Assembly (NCBI RefSeq): GCF_021731985.1
Contig: NZ_JAKFWH010000064.1
Coordinates: 1-64,000 of the forward strand
Reading direction: 5' to 3'
From: Nitrosomonas sp.
GTDB taxonomy: Bacteria > Pseudomonadota > Gammaproteobacteria > Burkholderiales > Nitrosomonadaceae
DNA length: 64,000 nucleotides
The notes under the pieces are model-generated. The model saw only the letters and a list, made by a program, of their open reading frames with translations, had not been told where the DNA came from and did not search any database. The position numbers and the translations under genes are program-made. Below are positions 16,858 through 25,649 of the stretch, in pieces. How positions within the stretch are numbered: the first letter of the stretch is position 1; each line of letters opens with the position of its first letter.

Positions 16858-17331
16858 ATGGCTAATGCGGTCGCAATTTCTAACAATCGAAGTCGGGATC
16901 GTCGTCAAGGTATGCCTTTTTTCTGTCCTTTTCATTTGGGAATAAAGACTGGCAGGAGAGTTGTTGAACGTAGAGCAACGGATAGAGGAGGGGCAGTGTA
17001 TGTAGATTGTTATGCAGGACATTTGATGCTGTGTACCATCGCTATTCTATTCTTGAGTATTGGTGACGCTATTTTTACTCTGAACATCTTAGCTAATGGA
17101 GGTGAAGAACTTAATTGGTTGATGGCGATTCTTATAGAAGACAGTGTGGAAAAATTCGTTGTTTTCAAGTTGGCACTCACATCAATGGCGCTTATATTGC
17201 TTGTCATTCACCACAACGTTCAGCTGACTGGTGGAATGCGAGTAAGGCATCTTAAGTATATGGTTTTAATTGGGTACAGTGTATTAATTGGCTATGAGCT
17301 ATATTTGCTGGAATTAGCTGCTGCATATTGA
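16858..17331 (+). CDS. DUF5658-type membrane protein
   Basis: 157 residues. An Arg-rich hydrophilic N-terminus (about 1-50, RNRSRDRRQG and RRVVERRATDRG) precedes three to four hydrophobic helices: about 58-80 (CTIAILFLSIGDAIFTLNIL), 92-118, and 133-152. The segment GDAIFTLNILANGGEELNWLM matches the DUF5658 pattern of an Asp in the first helix and an ExN motif before the next. Inner membrane, function unknown. The start ATG has a GTGGGG-type sequence 7 bases upstream. Monocistronic. Confidence 0.7.
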   Translation: MANAVAISNNRSRDRRQGMPFFCPFHLGIKTGRRVVERRATDRGGAVYVDCYAGHLMLCTIAILFLSIGDAIFTLNILANGGEELNWLMAILIEDSVEKFVVFKLALTSMALILLVIHHNVQLTGGMRVRHLKYMVLIGYSVLIGYELYLLELAAAY

Positions 17332-17623
17332 TGATGGTTAAGCGGCGAGAATAGAGAAGCTATCGAGAATCCCGGCAATTGATTTTTCTTTTCATGCAGA
17401 CTCAATTGGGAATATACCAGTAAATCATTTGTAACTGTTTCCGCTTTATCTTAAAAAAATCGATGGGGCAATGAAAGGGAAGGGAATGAATTTGATGGAC
17501 TGGCAGAAGCAACCTTAACAGAGAAAGATTGATTCGGAGCTCTGGTGCAGCAAAGGCGGGTAGATAGTTTTCGTTGTTCACATTATTGTGTATGCTGACA
17601 TGGACATGGTTTCGGATTACTGG

Positions 17624-17640
17624 ACTCCCTAGCTGGGAGT
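17624..17640 (+). other. Hairpin upstream of an intergenic terminator
   Basis: ACTCCC TAGCT GGGAGT: a perfect 6-bp GC-rich stem, 23 bases before a separate terminator stem. The pair looks like the 3' end of a structured transcript. Confidence 0.5.
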
Positions 17641-17660
17641 GTGCGGCCGAATTATAGATG

Positions 17661-17681
17661 TGCCGTCGCTGACGGTTTTTT
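17661..17681 (+). terminator. Intergenic rho-independent terminator, possibly of a small RNA
   Basis: CCGTC GCT GACGG followed by six T. It lies 330 bases after the DUF5658 stop, far enough that it may end an independent non-coding transcript rather than that mRNA. Confidence 0.65.
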
Positions 17682-18218
17682 GGTCTTTCATTTCATCAAC
17701 TGCGACCGATTAAGTATTTCTGAGCCATATACTTGATTTTTTCAGAAGAAGGTGACTTTTTTACCTTACGTTTATCCAAGTCATATCATGACTCATGGAA
17801 TGCTGCGATCAGGAAGTGCTATTGCTGGTTGCTGAACGGTTTCTTTCGCCTGATCATAGTGTGTGTGAAGTATGCAATCTGCATGCAGAGATTGCAATAT
17901 TCAAACTCATATCGCATGTATGCTTCTTCTTATAGAGCCGATGTGTGGCTACCCTGAGTGCAATGCCACTGAAAATCTTTATGCGTAACAAACATACTTT
18001 ATGAGTCTGTCGAACTTTAGACTGATCTGCAGTACCAGTGGGAACAGCGGTTCATATTTCCACAATTCTTCGCTGCAGAGTCTCGTTATGCGCCTCAAAA
18101 TTGTAAGAATCTGTTCTTACTGTTTTGCATGGTTCGCTACGATTGCTCAAGTTCGGCAGATTCCCAGCCGATTCAATATCTTTATCGTGGCTTATATTAT
18201 TCTTCAAGCGGGTGATCA

Positions 18219-18917
18219 ATGCTTAAAAAAATAATGCTCTTATGTTTTCTACTCTGGAATACCACCGTACTAGCAATAGATGCTGATTTCTCTAGGTCTT
18301 TTGTAGTTCCTGAAACATCAGGAGTTAATAGCTTAACTATCGGTGGTATCAATGCAAGCGGCAATACCTATAAAGTTAATTTTAATTTACGCGGTGACTT
18401 AACATTCGCTATTGCTGATGCACAAGTGGAGAAAAATATTAATGAGCAATTAGAACAGGAATTAAGAAATACCACTTGGAAAGGGACATACGAAGCTTCT
18501 GATAGTATTCTACAAACAACTTTGCAACTTGTGGTTGTACAATACGGGTATGTGGGTGGTGAGATCACTCATAAAGGTGCAGGAGATAGTCATCTGAGTG
18601 CAAGAGTGACTGGCGACATAATCACTCAGTTTAAAATTAATGATGAGTTCATTGATGAAGACAGAATTGATCCAGACATCCTAGCAAATATATCAAGTGA
18701 TACAGAGAATCGCCAACTGATTAGAATTAAGCGGACGCGAGCGCTGGAGTTTAATAGTGCTAGTTCTTCTGTCAATTCTGGGTGGAATGCTAATAGAGAG
18801 TATCGCCTCTTATTAGAAGGTAATGTGCTATCAGGAGTAGTTGGAATTCCGAATGAGATTTATGGTACAAATGATACAAAGACAGGCAGTGGAAGCATTA
18901 CATTGGTTAAACAATAA
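18219..18917 (+). CDS. Orphan secreted protein with signal peptide
   Basis: 232 residues. Residues 1-19 are a Sec signal peptide (Lys-Lys, hydrophobic core, cleavage around VLA-IDA). The mature chain is rich in Thr, Ser, Asn and Gly with alternating hydrophobic positions, suggesting a beta-sandwich; segments such as VNSLTIGGINASGNTYKVNF and TGSGSITLVKQ suggest a repeated beta topology. No cysteines, no lipobox, no known motif. I do not recognise the family. A GGGTGATC sequence precedes the ATG. Possibly periplasmic or surface-exposed; the T1SS operon next door points the opposite way. Confidence 0.7.
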   Translation: MLKKIMLLCFLLWNTTVLAIDADFSRSFVVPETSGVNSLTIGGINASGNTYKVNFNLRGDLTFAIADAQVEKNINEQLEQELRNTTWKGTYEASDSILQTTLQLVVVQYGYVGGEITHKGAGDSHLSARVTGDIITQFKINDEFIDEDRIDPDILANISSDTENRQLIRIKRTRALEFNSASSSVNSGWNANREYRLLLEGNVLSGVVGIPNEIYGTNDTKTGSGSITLVKQ

Positions 18918-19104
18918 ATAAAAATGTTGCAGAAATTTGTTGGGTCTTTGCGCGGAAAAAGTATTCAAGCTGGTCCTGATGAAAACATAGCTTTCAATCA
19001 ATTTAGCGGCGTATTCAAACTTGGATTTACCCGGTATTCATGTAAATTGCGATGGTGTTGCAGCAGTGACTACTGTCAGGAAACACTAAAGAAGAATGGT
19101 GTTT

Positions 19105-19122
19105 AATCAACACGGGTTGATT
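19105..19122 (-). terminator. Weak hairpin after the TolC gene
   Basis: AATCAAC and GTTGATT form a 7-bp stem with a 4-base loop just past the TolC-family stop. AT-rich and without a U-tract, so only a candidate terminator of the secretion operon. Confidence 0.3.
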
Positions 19123-19128
19123 ACAGAA

Positions 19129-20475
19129 TCAGTTTTGAGTTATAAAATAACTTGCTATGTTTCTTAAGTCATCGAGTACCAGTGTACCAGCAGCTAACTG
19201 TAAGCGAAGATATGCGAGCATATAATTATATCTTGCCTCTGCGAGATCGCGCCGAGCGGTATGTAATTGTTGTTGAGCATCTAAGAGATTCAGATTAATC
19301 CGTATCCCGCCCCGAATGCTTTTCTGTGTAGCTTCAACAAGTAATTCAGCGGATTTGACAGCGAGTTCTAGCGATTCGATTCTTTTCACACCGCTGAGTA
19401 ATAGATTATATTGTTTACGCAGTTCAACAAGCACTTTATCGGTCATCGCATCGAGATCGGCTTCTGCTCGGGCATGATTAGCCTTTGCCTGAGCAGTGAG
19501 CGCATTCACGCGGCCTCCTGCATATAGAGGTATATTAACTTCTACGCCAACCGTGGCCAGATGAACATCCTGATTGGCAGTAACAAATGATCCTGCCTTG
19601 TTTCGCGTTAAGCTGGCCACGAGATCTACACGAGGAGCATGGCCAGCGTGGTTTTTCCTGATTTCTTCCTTACCGGATGTTACGGCATGACGTTGTGTCA
19701 CTATTTCAGCATTGCGCTCAAGCGCTAATGCGTACCAGTTATCGTAGTCTTGCAGTTGGATGGAGCGAGAACTGAACATGTCAGATAAACGATCCAACTG
19801 GGTAATTTTATGTCCTACAATTGACCCAAGTTTAAGTTGAGCCCCCTCCAGTTCATCATTGGCTTCAATAACGCGTGCTTGTGCAATAGCATGCTTAGAT
19901 TGTGTCTCAAGCACATCGGTAGTAGTTCCTTCGCCTTTCTGTAGCATGCGTTCATTAACGCGTTTTAGTTCTTCAAGGGAGTCGCGTTGTTTCTCAGCAA
20001 GCTTTACGTGATCCTGTGCCAATAATGTTTCCACATAGGCTTCTACCAACCGGACTACAAGTTGCTGACTACGACCGTTAAATTTCGCGCGATTGGAGTC
20101 AGCTTGCGCTTTGCCTTGACGGTAATTGGCGACAGCTTCCATATTAATCAAGGGTTGGCGCAAAGTTAAACTGCTGACTTGGCTATCAAAATTAAGTGAT
20201 TGTGCACCTGCTGCACCAGCAGCACCCGATAGCTCTCTTGTTCCTGTGTTTTTGCTTTGCGTGTGGGTGATGGATAAATTAGGCAATAAACTAGCTAAGC
20301 CGATAGCTTCTGCTTGTTGCCCCGCTTCATTTTCATGGAACGCAGAACGGTAGATTGGGTCATGCATTAATGCGGCCTCGTAAGCATCTAGCAGACTCAA
20401 TGCATGCGCATGGTTAGCCTGGCTGAACAGAATAATACAGACTAAAACAAAAATCTTTTGGCAGGTGAATATCAT
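19129..20475 (-). CDS. TolC-family outer membrane channel of a type I secretion system
   Basis: 448 residues with an N-terminal signal peptide (cleavage near NHAHA-LSLL). The TolC N-terminal pattern LSLLDAYEAALMHDPIYRSAFHENEAGQQA is followed by two long helical/beta repeats ending in LRLQLAAGTLVLDDL. It should form the trimeric outer-membrane tunnel. Last gene of the T1SS operon, 5 bases after the HlyD-family gene. Substrate inferred to be the RTX-like surface protein at 38409. Confidence 0.93.
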   Translation of the reverse strand: MIFTCQKIFVLVCIILFSQANHAHALSLLDAYEAALMHDPIYRSAFHENEAGQQAEAIGLASLLPNLSITHTQSKNTGTRELSGAAGAAGAQSLNFDSQVSSLTLRQPLINMEAVANYRQGKAQADSNRAKFNGRSQQLVVRLVEAYVETLLAQDHVKLAEKQRDSLEELKRVNERMLQKGEGTTTDVLETQSKHAIAQARVIEANDELEGAQLKLGSIVGHKITQLDRLSDMFSSRSIQLQDYDNWYALALERNAEIVTQRHAVTSGKEEIRKNHAGHAPRVDLVASLTRNKAGSFVTANQDVHLATVGVEVNIPLYAGGRVNALTAQAKANHARAEADLDAMTDKVLVELRKQYNLLLSGVKRIESLELAVKSAELLVEATQKSIRGGIRINLNLLDAQQQLHTARRDLAEARYNYMLAYLRLQLAAGTLVLDDLRNIASYFITQN

Positions 20476-20480
20476 CGCAA

Positions 20481-21833
20481 CTATTCTTCACTTAGGGATG
20501 AGTGAACACGATCAAGTATTGGTTTGAATAAATAACTCATTAATGATCGCTCACCTGTTTTAATAAATATTTCTACCGGCATGCCTGCTCTGATCTGTTG
20601 ATCGGACAATTGCTTCATACCATCAGCAGTCACCTTAGCTTTCATATTGTAATATGGAAGACCGGTTCGCTCATCCGTTAGGCGATCCGCTGACACTTGA
20701 GTGACGGTGCCCGGGATATTGGGTGTTTTCTTTTGATTAAGAGCGGAAAAAATCAGATCCACAGAAAGGTCAATATGGACTTTGTCAATTAAATGCACGG
20801 GCACTTGGCCTGTAATGACCAGAACATCATCACTCGGAACGATATCCATTAGCTTAAATCCTGGCCCGATAACGCCACCTTCAGTAAATACATTCATGCC
20901 TACCACGATACCATCAACAGGTGCTCTAACTTCTACGTTAGCTAATTCAAAATCTTGCCCGCTCAAACGGCTGCTTAGACTATCTGCTTCGCGTTGTATG
21001 TCAGATAGTTGCTGGCGTACTTCTTTCTGGTATTCCTGTTGCCTTTGAATGCGACGCTGTTCCAGCTCTGTTATCTGGCGTTGTGTGCGGCCGATATTGC
21101 CGATATCCGAGGAAATTTCTCCTGCTAGTTGTGAATAGTTGCGTTCAAGATCCAGAACCCGGTTACGGGGTACAAAACCATCTTTTGCCAGGTCACGCAG
21201 ATTTACAAGTTGTTCTTCCAGGAATTTCAACTGCTGGTTTTTACTGATCTTTGATGCTTCAAGCCCGCGCAGTTGTACTTTTAAACCGGCAGTGCCTTCA
21301 TCGAGGGCGGCTATTTCATGTTGCAAGGCCAGCCTGCGCGATGTGAATAATTGATTTTGTATGATGATATTATTGGCAACGCGTGGATCACTTTGCAGTG
21401 ACAATAATTCTGCAGGAAATTTAATTTCATTTTCGCTATCACGCTCTGCCAATAAACGTGCTTCTACTGCACGCGCAGTATAAAGCTGGCTACGGGTTAT
21501 TTCGGCCTGCGCTTTGATTTGAACATCATTCATGCGTACCAGGATCTGCCCCACTTTAACATGATCACCTTCCTTCACCAGAATGCTGTCTACAATGCCG
21601 CCAGTTTGATGCTGTACCGCTTGGAGGTGACTGGCGACGGTGACTGTACCTGAAATCGGCACACCTTTATCCAGCGGTGCGAAAGATGCCCACAAAATAA
21701 ATCCGCCAAAGCCCGCCAGAACGATCCACCAGCCAAGCTTGGTATGTTGCGTTTCATCAGTTTCAACCTGATTGGATAGATCGACTGGAACAGTCTCAAT
21801 AATTGTCTTTTTTTCTTCAGCTACAAGCTTCAT
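20481..21833 (-). CDS. HlyD/PrtE-family periplasmic adaptor of a type I secretion system
   Basis: 450 residues: short cytoplasmic N-terminus, one membrane helix at about 34-53 (WWIVLAGFGGFILWASF), a lipoyl half-motif near 75-110 (GGIVDSILVKEGDHVKVGQILVRM), a long coiled-coil hairpin (about 120-300), the second lipoyl half (VRAPVDGIVVGM) and a beta-barrel end. It bridges the ATPase and TolC. The length and the GIVDSI...EGG motif are of the PrtE/RsaE type. 60 bases after the ATPase gene. Confidence 0.94.
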   Translation of the reverse strand: MKLVAEEKKTIIETVPVDLSNQVETDETQHTKLGWWIVLAGFGGFILWASFAPLDKGVPISGTVTVASHLQAVQHQTGGIVDSILVKEGDHVKVGQILVRMNDVQIKAQAEITRSQLYTARAVEARLLAERDSENEIKFPAELLSLQSDPRVANNIIIQNQLFTSRRLALQHEIAALDEGTAGLKVQLRGLEASKISKNQQLKFLEEQLVNLRDLAKDGFVPRNRVLDLERNYSQLAGEISSDIGNIGRTQRQITELEQRRIQRQQEYQKEVRQQLSDIQREADSLSSRLSGQDFELANVEVRAPVDGIVVGMNVFTEGGVIGPGFKLMDIVPSDDVLVITGQVPVHLIDKVHIDLSVDLIFSALNQKKTPNIPGTVTQVSADRLTDERTGLPYYNMKAKVTADGMKQLSDQQIRAGMPVEIFIKTGERSLMSYLFKPILDRVHSSLSEE

Positions 21834-21893
21834 TATTATCCCTGCTCGATGATCGATACTTTCTCAATGTGCAATTGAGCGGCGCGCCATAAT

Positions 21894-23684
21894 TTATTCA
21901 GTTTTGGAGTCAGCTGCATTGGTAGTTTGAGTCGTTTGGTTTTGAGTGGCTTGCTTTTTGGCTTCTTGTTGTGCCAAAAGCGCTTGTTGTGTTTGCTGCT
22001 GTTGTTGGGTCAATGCTTCGATGACTTGATTAGTCGGGCCAAACATTTTTGCCACGCCATCATGTAATAATAGCAGCTTGTTGGTTGCACTGATAATGCT
22101 AGTGCGGTGAGTAATCAAGACAATGGTTTTTCCACGTTTACGCAAATCAATGATGGCTGCCAGAAGCGCTTGCTCTCCCACATCGTCGAGGTTCGAGTTG
22201 GGTTCATCGAGAACAATCAATGATGGATCATCATACATGGCACGCGCTAAGCCGAGACGCTGTTTCTGTCCACCAGAAAGGCCTGTGCCGCCATCACCCA
22301 GCGGTGTGTCGTAGCCGGAGGGCATATTCAGAATCAATTCATGAACACCCGCTCGTTTGGCTGCCAGAATCACCTTATCCGCGTGCACTTCGCCGAAACG
22401 CGCAATATTCTCGGAAACAGTGCCGGCGAATAATTCAATATCTTGAGGCAAGTAACCGATATACGGACCCAGTTCATCCTTGTTCCAGAGATAAACATCC
22501 GCGCCATCCAATCTTACTTTTCCTGCAGCAGCTGGCCATACACCAACTAGTAGGCGTGCCAAAGTGGATTTTCCAGATCCACTCGGACCAATAATGCCGA
22601 GAACCTCACCGGCAGCTAGGGAAAAAGTTAATCCTTTGATAACAGCAACCTTACCGCCAGGTGGAGCCGCTGTAATATTCTCAACAGAAATAACGCCTTT
22701 CGGTTTAGGTAACGCCATGCCTGCTTCGCGCGCCGGATTTTGTTCGAGCAATTTAGTTAAGCGCTCATAAGCACTCCGCGTGCCGCCAATTTGTTTCCAC
22801 ACACTGATTAATAACTGGACCGGTGCAACGGCTCTACCAAATAGTATTGAGCCAGCAATCATCATTCCGGGGGTAATGCTGTTATCTAAAACCAGTAAAG
22901 CACCTAATCCCAGCATGAGTGATTGCAATGCCACGGTAAAAGATTTAGACAGTGCGGTGACAATACCTGCTTTTTCACTCGCTTCAGCTTGTAAGTTAAG
23001 AAAACGGCTATGCAGTTTATACCAGCGTGATTGAATATTGGGCAGCATACCCATGGCTTCAATCACTTCGGCATTGCGCAAATTATTGGATGCCACATTG
23101 GTCGAAGCGACTGCCATTGAATTCGCCTCGGCTAAAGGTTTGTGCGATATTTTTTCATTAATATAGGCCAAAATGAATAATAGGGTTGTACCACATAAGG
23201 CGAAAGCACCCAGAGCAGGATGAAACATGAATATAACGAATATATAAATTGGAAACCAGGGTGCATCAAAAAAGGCGAACAATGCGTTGCCGGTTAAAAA
23301 TTGCCGCAAATTGGTCAGATCTTTTAAAGCTTGCCCGGCATTGTTATTGCCTTGTTTTAAGTTTTCCTCAAAAGCCGCAGTATAGACGCGTTTATTCAAT
23401 TTCATGTCGAGCTGAGCACCGACGCGAATCAATACAAAACTCCGCACATATTCCAGTGCACCCATAAAAGCATAAGCACCCAGCATGATCAGTGTCAGCA
23501 TTAACAGAGTCATTTCGTTGCGGCTGGTTAATACGCTGTCATAGAGCTGCAGCATATAAATGGCCGGCATGAGCATCAGCATATTGATAACTGCGCTAAA
23601 AACACCAATGTTTCTAAAGGTTTTTTTAAAGCTGATCAGTACCTGAGCAATTTCATTCTGAGGCGCTTTAAATTTGAATTTCAT
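21894..23684 (-). CDS. Type I secretion system permease/ATPase, PrtD type
   Basis: 596 residues. An N-terminal six-helix exporter domain (about 20-310) without a C39 peptidase-like domain is followed by the ATPase domain (330-555): Walker A GPSGSGKST, signature LSGGQKQRLGLARAM, Walker B LIVLDEPNSNLD. It lacks the N-terminal extension of HlyB, which is the PrtD/RsaD class used for proteases, lipases and S-layer proteins. The last 40 residues are unusually Gln/Thr-rich (QQQQQTQQALLAQQ...). First gene of the secretion operon. Confidence 0.94.
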   Translation of the reverse strand: MKFKFKAPQNEIAQVLISFKKTFRNIGVFSAVINMLMLMPAIYMLQLYDSVLTSRNEMTLLMLTLIMLGAYAFMGALEYVRSFVLIRVGAQLDMKLNKRVYTAAFEENLKQGNNNAGQALKDLTNLRQFLTGNALFAFFDAPWFPIYIFVIFMFHPALGAFALCGTTLLFILAYINEKISHKPLAEANSMAVASTNVASNNLRNAEVIEAMGMLPNIQSRWYKLHSRFLNLQAEASEKAGIVTALSKSFTVALQSLMLGLGALLVLDNSITPGMMIAGSILFGRAVAPVQLLISVWKQIGGTRSAYERLTKLLEQNPAREAGMALPKPKGVISVENITAAPPGGKVAVIKGLTFSLAAGEVLGIIGPSGSGKSTLARLLVGVWPAAAGKVRLDGADVYLWNKDELGPYIGYLPQDIELFAGTVSENIARFGEVHADKVILAAKRAGVHELILNMPSGYDTPLGDGGTGLSGGQKQRLGLARAMYDDPSLIVLDEPNSNLDDVGEQALLAAIIDLRKRGKTIVLITHRTSIISATNKLLLLHDGVAKMFGPTNQVIEALTQQQQQTQQALLAQQEAKKQATQNQTTQTTNAADSKTE

Positions 23685-23762
23685 TTATCAACACCATGAT
23701 ATTGTGTAACTCATTCAATAATTGCAATATGCTGAATTAATTATGATTGCACATTGTTAGTT

Positions 23763-24641
23763 TTAACCAGGTAAGTCTTTGGCCGTCAGTTTAAACGATC
23801 TAGGGAAAAAGTTTAGATCCTGTTTTGCATCTGAACAGTCAAATGTTAAATCCTGATTCATTCTTTCCGCCATTGCAGATGTCCAGCTGCGGTAACGTGG
23901 CAGCCAGCTAAGCCCCCGTGCCGCTATCTGAAAGAGCCAGAGCGGTATCGCCAACATGCGTGGCGGATGATTGAGTGCCTCAAATACGCGTTTGACCATT
24001 TCGCGATAAGATAAAGTTTCCGCGCCGGTTAGATTATAGGAACGATTGGTCAGATTTAAAGTATCTAGTGCCGCATAACATGCCAAAGCGACATCCTCAA
24101 CGTGAATAGGCTGCCGCAATCCCTTGGCTGATCCCAGTAGTGGAAAGAACCCGAAGCGGCGGATAAATCGTGCTATTTCAGTAATATTCTTATCGTGTCC
24201 GTATCCATAAATCAGTGTCGGACGCAAAATAATCCATTTTACCCCATGCGTGGCTGCCCATGTTTGCACAAACTCCTCACCTTTTATCAATTGCTGCGCA
24301 ATTTTTCGTTCGCTGGGGTCGGATGACGTGTCTTTGGTGAAACGGCTGGTGGAGGATAATACGACAATCCGCCGTGCGCCAGAAGCTGATATGAGATCAA
24401 AGTAGTCAGGCAATGTCCAGACAGGAGCCGCACATATCCAAAAGGGGATATTATTTTCTTCTGTGCCGATTCTTAATTGATTGGTCGTATCCAACTGTTT
24501 CCAGGCGATTTGCGGGTGGCTTTGTGTAATCGGGCGACGAGAGAAAGCAGTGATATGCCAATTGTTTTGTATCAATTGTTTCAGCAAGCATTCACCGATC
24601 AGGCTGGTTGCGCCGAGCAATCCGACATGTCGCTCACTCAT
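23763..24641 (-). CDS. NAD(P)-dependent epimerase/dehydratase family protein
   Basis: 292 residues, extended SDR fold. The N-terminal nucleotide motif is degenerate GLLGATSLIGECLL (about residues 7-20), with RPTLIYGYGHDKN in the middle and the substrate-side YNLTGAETLSYREMVKRVF at the end. The expected catalytic YxxxK is not evident; the place where it would fall reads LIYGYGHDK, so the reaction is uncertain. It could be a nucleotide-sugar epimerase/reductase or an NDUFA9-like protein. It overlaps the upstream glycosyltransferase by 8 bases, which argues for a role in the surface glycan. Confidence 0.75.
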   Translation of the reverse strand: MSERHVGLLGATSLIGECLLKQLIQNNWHITAFSRRPITQSHPQIAWKQLDTTNQLRIGTEENNIPFWICAAPVWTLPDYFDLISASGARRIVVLSSTSRFTKDTSSDPSERKIAQQLIKGEEFVQTWAATHGVKWIILRPTLIYGYGHDKNITEIARFIRRFGFFPLLGSAKGLRQPIHVEDVALACYAALDTLNLTNRSYNLTGAETLSYREMVKRVFEALNHPPRMLAIPLWLFQIAARGLSWLPRYRSWTSAMAERMNQDLTFDCSDAKQDLNFFPRSFKLTAKDLPG

Positions 24642-25575
24642 GTTTTGGTTTCAGCAATTTATAACAATTTTGTAGCGAATAGCGTATCACAGTGATACCG
24701 AAGCGGAGCCAGATGGCGAAGGTGACTAGACCCATCAGCGCGCGTGGATATTGATGCTGAAAAAATTTTCGGTAAAAACGCAGCATACCTTTATGTTTAT
24801 GCCGAGCGACAAAGAATGGCCGGGCACGGCTGCAGGTTCCCTGGAAATGGGTAACCGGAGCATCCGGTACAAAAACAATCTTCCAGTTTTTTTGCTTAAA
24901 TCGCATACACCAATCCAGATCTTCGCAATGTAAAAAATAACTCTCATCCCAGGAACCGACATCATCGATGGCTTCGCGCCGCACCAGCATCAATGCGCCT
25001 GATATGGCTTCAACTTCAATGGGAGATTGCGGCAATGGCTGTTTATCCAGATGAAAATCAAAGAACAGCTGTGGCCAGTATTTCGCCAGATGATATAGCC
25101 CAAAGGCGCGCACAAAAGCCCGCCACGGTGTAGGAATTGCACGCCGCCCGCCGCCTTGCTCGGAGCCATCCGGGTTGATAAGAAAACCGCCAACCATGCC
25201 GATATGTGAATCTGATTCCAATACTTGAGCCATGCGTTGTAATGAGTTTCCCTGCAAAATACAATCCGGGTTCAGGAAAAGAATGTAGGGTTGCGTTGAT
25301 GTGCCAAGACCGATATTACAGCCGGCAGCAAAGCCGGCATTGCTATCAAGACGAACTATCTGAAGGTGACTGTTCGCAGGAAAGCGGGCTTCAAGTTCTA
25401 GCAGACTGGAATCAGACGATGCATTATCAATCACAATTACTTGCTCAGTTTGCTGCAGAGTTGCTTGAACACACTGGGTCAGTAATGGACCGGCATTATA
25501 GTTTACAATAATTACAGATATGGATTGTTTGTGTCGGTTTTCTATGTTGTGGCAGCTTTCTTGTGGGACGTGCAT
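24634..25575 (-). CDS. Family 2 glycosyltransferase (rhamnosyltransferase-like)
   Basis: 313 residues, GT-A fold: SISVIIVNYNAGPLLTQCV near residue 20, donor-site IVRLDSNAGFAAGCNIGL and FLNPDCILQG (DxD-like), and the acceptor-side WDESYFLHCEDLDWCMRFKQ. A hydrophobic C-terminal segment (about 278-298) could attach it to the inner membrane. The pattern is that of WbbL-type rhamnosyltransferases of O-antigen assembly. Donor sugar cannot be told from sequence. Coupled to the epimerase gene. Confidence 0.88.
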   Translation of the reverse strand: MHVPQESCHNIENRHKQSISVIIVNYNAGPLLTQCVQATLQQTEQVIVIDNASSDSSLLELEARFPANSHLQIVRLDSNAGFAAGCNIGLGTSTQPYILFLNPDCILQGNSLQRMAQVLESDSHIGMVGGFLINPDGSEQGGGRRAIPTPWRAFVRAFGLYHLAKYWPQLFFDFHLDKQPLPQSPIEVEAISGALMLVRREAIDDVGSWDESYFLHCEDLDWCMRFKQKNWKIVFVPDAPVTHFQGTCSRARPFFVARHKHKGMLRFYRKFFQHQYPRALMGLVTFAIWLRFGITVIRYSLQNCYKLLKPKHE

Positions 25576-25649
25576 TGTTTACCTTCAAATAAGGCTACTT
25601 TGTGGCCAAATAATTGCTGGTTAGTATTATCGGTAATTCTCTCTATGTG

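Larger units (their letters stand above)
17332..18218. other. Gene-poor 890-base region
   Basis: No gene I can support. The track ORFs at 17733 and 18001 have no recognisable motifs, no clear ribosome-binding sites, and a Cys/Tyr/Ser-rich composition typical of random reading. The left part contains a hairpin and a terminator (17624-17681) that could end a small RNA. The right part may be decayed coding sequence, but I could not identify a parent. Confidence 0.5.

Noticed and set aside
17733-17957. 74-residue ORF
   Set aside because: Cys/Tyr/Ser-rich composition, no recognisable motif, no clear ribosome-binding site; it looks random.
18001-18234. 77-residue ORF running into the secreted protein gene
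   Set aside because: No motif, and its end overlaps the well-formed start region of the 18219 gene.
18924-19106. 60-residue ORF after the secreted protein gene
   Set aside because: No motif, no ribosome-binding site, composition unlike a protein.
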